64,000 nucleotides of DNA from Cryptomeria japonica (taxonomy: Eukaryota; Streptophyta; Pinopsida; Cupressales; Cupressaceae): contig NC_081414.1 of assembly GCF_030272615.1 (NCBI RefSeq), forward strand, positions 813,103,069 to 813,167,068, in the 5' to 3' direction. Position 1 is the stretch's first letter. The number at the start of each line of letters is the position of its first letter. The position numbers and the translations under genes were made by a program. Below, one piece after another: positions 59,941-64,000 of the stretch. Under the pieces are notes generated by a model. The model saw only the letters and a program-made list of their open reading frames with translations, was not told where the DNA came from and made no database searches.

Positions 59941-60189
59941 AATGTGAATTTTTAGTCGAACAATTGTTGGTTCCTTCTTTTGACATTCCGACAGCAGATG
60001 TGATGTGCATTCTTGTTGGTCCCAACTCCCCATGGTACAATGATGTCTATCAATATTTAAAATCCCAAATTTTACCACCTAACCTTTCTGCTAACCAACG
60101 CCGAGCCTTTATCCAACAAACAGCCAAATATGTCATCATCGCCAACACCCTTTACCGACGTTCCTTTGACCATACCCTCCTCAGATGTT

Positions 60190-61292
60190 TGGATTCTGAC
60201 GAAGCACAAACAGCTTTACATGAGGTTCACGATGGTATATGTGGGGGCCATTTCAATGGTCTAAGTTTAGCCAAAAATTTGATTCGTGCTGGGTATTATT
60301 GGCCCACTCTGGAAAAAGATGTTCATGATTTTGTTAAGAAGTGCTACAAATGCCAGATTCATGGAAACTACATTCATGGACCAGCCCAAGAACTTCATTC
60401 TGTCATATCTCCGTGGCCCTTTTCTCAATGGGGATTGAATCTTATTGGCAAGATTCACTCGACATCTGCAAATGGACATAAGTTCATCATTACAACCACA
60501 GAGTATTTCATAAAATGGATCGAGGCTATCCCCATGACCTATATCACAGGTGTCCAAATTTCAAAATTCTTGCTGAATTATATCATATGCCAGTATGGGG
60601 TTTCCCTTGCCATAGTCACAGATAATAGTCGTCCCTTTAAGAATAAAGATGTCAAGGAACTCTATGAAAAGTTTCATATCCAACACCATTTCTCCAATCC
60701 ATACTATCCACAGGGAAATGGTCAAGCCGAAGCATCAAATAAAACCATTATCAAGATCTTGAAGAAGGTTGTCAATGACACTGGTCGAGATTGGCATGTA
60801 CAGTTGAATCCAGCACTATGGGCCTATCACACTTCTATCCGCACACCTACTGGCGCAACACCTTATTTCTTGGTGTATGGTGCAGAAGCTATTTTACCCT
60901 TGGAAGTGGAGATTCCTTCCTTGCGTGTTTCCTTGCAACATCTGATTGATGATGAGACACACAGAGTCTCTTGGTTGCATCAGCTTGAGATGTTAGATGA
61001 AAAACATTAGACAACTCTGACACATTTGCAAGCATATCAAAACCGTCCTCGTCGCTCTTATAATAAGAAGGTCAAAGGGCGACACTTCGAAGTGGGAGAT
61101 TTGGTTTTAAAGACAAACCCTAAGAATGCACAGTCTACTGATATCATCAAAGGCAAGTTTGAACCTAATTGGGTTGGGCCTTTCATAGTAACTGCAGCAT
61201 ATGGCTTGGGGGCATATCAGCTTGCTACCCCAGAAGGTGAACCTCTATCTGATCCTGTCAACAGCATGCATCTTCGCAAGTACTGGGCATAA
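60190..61292 (+). pseudogene. T3 integrase
   Basis: The zinc region H-x6-H (HDGICGGH) and C-x2-C (CYKC) is intact. In the core, the first Asp is Asn (WGLNLIG; AAT at 60438), the second is present (IVTDNSRPF), and Glu is present (NGQAEASNK). The C-terminal part has FEVGDLVLK, WVGPFIV and ends MHLRKYWA at the TAA 61290. A stop at 61008 interrupts. The Asp-to-Asn change is a G-to-A transition. 59941-60189 is linker. Confidence 0.88.
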
Positions 61293-63050
61293 TTTTCTAT
61301 CAGCACTTCTTCAAATATGATCCTGAAAAAATACACAAAAAAGTAAAAAAGAAAAAAAGAAAAAAAGAGAGCAAAAAAAAAGTAAAGAAAAATGATTCGC
61401 CCTCTAGTGAAAACTTGGCAAACAGGCGCTTGGGGCAAGTACCTTGGTGAAAATTGGCAAACAGGCGCCATGTGTAACATGAGATTGTTGCTCTATCATC
61501 TATCATGACCTCTAAGCTATGCTTTCTCTCGGTCGGTTTCTCACGTCTATCTTTGTCTTGACCCAATGTTCTATTCCAGGCCTGTTATTGGTCAACATCA
61601 TTGTCTTGCATATTCTGGTTGCTTGTACATATGTTTTGGTCCCAGTCTGTGCATGTCTTTTAGATGCGCATTGGGTGTGTTCCCCTTGTCATGATCGATC
61701 ACTGGAACTTAAACATTGAAAAATGTCCTTAAAAAAATCTCATAAACATTTAAAAATGTCTTGAAAAAAAATCTCATAAACATTTAAAAATGTCCTGAAA
61801 AAAATCTCATAAACATTGAAAAATGTCCTGAAAAAAATCTCAAAAACATTTTAAAATGTCCTGAAAAAAAAAAATCAAAAAAAATTGAATAACATCCTGA
61901 AATAATCCAAAAAAATCAAATAAAGTCCTGAAAAAATGAACAAAAAAATTTCAAAACATTAAAATCCAAAAACAAGCATTTTGCAATAACTGATCCTTTT
62001 TGTGCATAAGACAAATCACTGAGCATACATCCAACAAACTCGCAATCAACACTGTGCTTTAATGAAATCATGCATAAATAGATGAACTTTTTCAATCAAA
62101 CCAGACATTCAAACTGATCACAATTGTCATAACAATCGAACATCAGCATCACTATCATTCGTCCTTGGCTAATATCATGGGTCTTATACAGGGTGTGGTA
62201 TACTTGAAACTAGACTGTGTCCTGTCTTAGACGAGGTACCGCATGTCCTGAAACCAGACAGCATGATCGTCCTATCAGCACTTTCAACTTTTGACAATGA
62301 AGATCAAGATGTTTTGTTTGATTTGTTGGGATTTGTGCATCTTATCTTTTTATTGATTTATCTTTGGCTTCGGTCATGTTCCTATGTTGCTCGATGATGT
62401 CACTAAGTGATTTAGAGTGACCGGGATGGTTCACGGTCCCTTTCTTTTTTGTTGTGATTGTTGTTTGTCTATGATGTGTCTGTCTTTTGCAAAAAGGGTT
62501 GCATTTCAGCTCTGGCCTTCCATGCCATGATGCTACGCATCCGTTTTGCTACATTAAAATAAAGGTTCTCACCTACAAAGTGCATTACTGAAAGCAAGTT
62601 TTTCTTCGTCTCTAATTGTCCTCTGTTTCATTTCCTTCTTACTAACATTTCTTCCATCAGTTCGGATAGTCATTTCGGTCTAGTGCTCCGATTTCCCCAA
62701 ACATACATGCTGCATCCTGCATTCATTAGTTAGTACATTTGCATTACATTAAGCATCATATCAAGTCTTTTATCCATTCCATATTATAAATGCATCAAAA
62801 ACACATAAAAAAATACATCCATACATGTTCCATACTGGTACATAAACACTACATAAGTCACCCATACATAGAAAATAACATCAGTCATAACATATTGCAT
62901 CCCATCATATCGATGCATATCATATCATATGTCAAAATAATATCGGAGTACAAAAATTGGACTGTCTATCCTAAGTATAGCCCGCACGCTGACTACAAAA
63001 TGTCAAACTACATAATGTCCACTATATGTCGTAAGGAGCACGTGCCTCTG
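61293..63050 (+). other. T3 3' noncoding region
   Basis: An A-rich tract (61325-61395) is followed by two copies of TTGGCAAACAGGCGC (61416, 61455), a tandem array at 61711-61930, and then unique AT-rich sequence. CTGAAACCAGACAGCATG-like words occur near 62200-62270. No sense-strand gene. Confidence 0.65.
61711..61930 (+). repeat. Tandem array in T3 3' region
   Basis: Five to six copies of a 33-37 bp unit built from AAACATTTAAAAATGTCCTG and an A-rich AAATCTCAT part. Each unit carries ACATT..AATGT, a small inverted repeat. Later copies decay. Confidence 0.85.
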
Positions 63051-64000
63051 TCACTGGGTGCTCCCTCTGTCCTCCTCATCCCTGCCATGTCTTGCGGATG
63101 ATGTCCCTCCTATTCCTGGCTGTGGTGGTCTCATAGGTCCACTCACCCCCATGCTACTCAATGACCTCCGAGAGCATGCCCTGCTCTCTGTCCTCGATCG
63201 TGCCCGATAGGAAGGTGCTCTCTGCTTTGGTGGAATTGCACTCTCATATAGTGTCCTCCAATGGCGTATCTCCTCTCTGATCTCTACCAGCATCTGTGCC
63301 ATCTCCCGTGCACTGGCATCCTGAATCGACCCAATATACTCAGTGACTCTCTGTTCCTCTCGATGTTCCTGAGCAATTGTTGTATCTTGATCCGCTGTGA
63401 GTCTAGCTATCTCTGCTCTGAACTGATCATGCTCTCTCTCTAAAGTTGCAATGTGATCCTGCTGACTCGCTATGGTAGCCCTACACATCTCCATCTCTTT
63501 TGTCCTAGCTGTCTTCGGCTCTATGGGTATATCCTGCAATGCCTCATGCTCACCTGAATCTAGCTCATCCTCGTCATCCCCATCATCCTCATCTCCATTC
63601 TCATCATCCTCCTCATCCTCGTTACCATCCTCATCCTCCTCATCCTCATCATCTCCCTCCTCCTCTCCTATGAGTGGGAAGTCCTCCTATCTCCTCGGCA
63701 CTGGAATATCCGGATCTGTCAATGGCACTGGCCGGCGTCGTGCAAACCATCTCTCATACTCCTCTGTTGTCCCAGTGTCTGCCACATCTGATCTCCAATC
63801 CCACTGTCTCTGCTGTAGCTGTGAGAAGTCCGTATATGCTATGTGTGGCTGAATCATACTCCCCCACTGACTCGTCTCTCTGTGAGATCGGGCAAAGTGT
63901 GCAGTCCTCCTAGGTACATCTTGCCTCTCTCCAAACTATCATCTCACTCTCTCTGGCAGGTACAACTCAATCACTCTCTGGCGATTCACTGGTCGCCCAA
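63051..64000 (-). pseudogene. Antisense ORF downstream of T3 pol, plant-mobile-domain-like
   Basis: One - strand frame runs from the window edge to a stop at 63051. Its first visible part has ELYLPERVR, two adjacent stops (63941-63936), then FGERQDVPRR, QWDWRSDVAD and EEYERWFARR. The RV.RQFG..Q.IP pattern is that of the C-terminal part of plant mobile domains (MAIN/MAIL-like), by recall. A TAG at 63687, a strongly acidic run, a coiled coil (about 63480-63290) and an Arg/Ser tail follow. All three stops can arise from C-to-T changes. The N-terminus is outside the window. Tat elements are known to carry extra antisense ORFs. Confidence 0.55.

Larger units (their letters stand above)
49458..64000 (+). 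mobile_element. T3: youngest Tat-type Ty3/gypsy element, runs off the right edge
   Basis: Starts TGTAGACACCTAAAAATGG in the C2 RT after GATAC (49453-49457). LTR to 51012, tRNA-Trp-like PBS, leader, then gag-pol from 53094 to 61292 in one frame with nine internal stops and no frameshift. Pol order is protease, G-patch-like segment, RT, RNase H, aRNH, integrase. Downstream are tandem repeats and an antisense reading frame at 63051-64000. The 3' LTR is not reached. Confidence 0.9.

Noticed and set aside
61711-61930. CRISPR-like regular repeats
   Set aside because: Repeats are directly adjacent, with no unique spacers, in a plant retrotransposon tail: an ordinary tandem array.
63472-63852. Serine-rich + strand ORF
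   Set aside because: Opposite strand of the acidic GAT/GAG run in the antisense ORF; low-complexity by-product.

Overview
The window looks like heterochromatic, repeat-packed plant nuclear DNA. Its very large nested LTR retrotransposons, the mix of Ty3/gypsy Tat-type and Ty1/copia SIRE-type elements, and the AT-rich filler suggest a gymnosperm such as a conifer. That taxonomic guess is inference. I see no intact host gene, rRNA, tRNA or CRISPR array. Almost every base can be assigned to a retrotransposon or to noncoding sequence inside one.

Layout (my labels). T1 (1 to about 16888, + strand) is a decayed Tat-type gypsy element. A solo LTR, S1 (3651-4712), and a complete non-autonomous element, N1 (5119-12590, - strand), split it. 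Its integrase resumes at 12591, followed by a 3 kb noncoding tail with degenerate tandem repeats. N2 (16889-23794, + strand) is a relative of N1 with a 5'-truncated LTR, and it abuts a (TC)35 microsatellite. C1 (23866-24842, - strand) is a copia gag remnant cut by T2 (24843-36583, + strand), an old Tat element. T2 holds S2 (33888-35565, a TG...CA insertion) and is cut by the copia element C2 (LTR starts at 36584). N3 (36667-44539, - strand), a third non-autonomous element, sits inside the C2 LTR. The C2 reverse transcriptase is in turn cut at 49458 by T3, the youngest Tat element, which runs off the right edge.

N1, N2 and N3 form one family. They have full LTRs, a PBS for initiator tRNA-Met and a SIRE-like polypurine tract, but no protease, integrase or reverse transcriptase. 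Instead they carry ORF1 (coiled coil plus four CCHC knuckles, like the C-terminal half of a SIRE gag) and ORF2, a ~1000-codon protein with a conserved N-terminal domain that I do not recognise, a charged linker and helical C-terminal segments. They would need an autonomous partner for replication.

T1 and T3 differ in domain order. T1 has an archaeal-type RNase H between protease and RT, whereas T3 and T2 have it after the classical RNase H. Downstream of its pol, T3 also has an antisense reading frame resembling a plant mobile domain. Target-site duplications give the insertion order and predict what should lie beyond the right edge.
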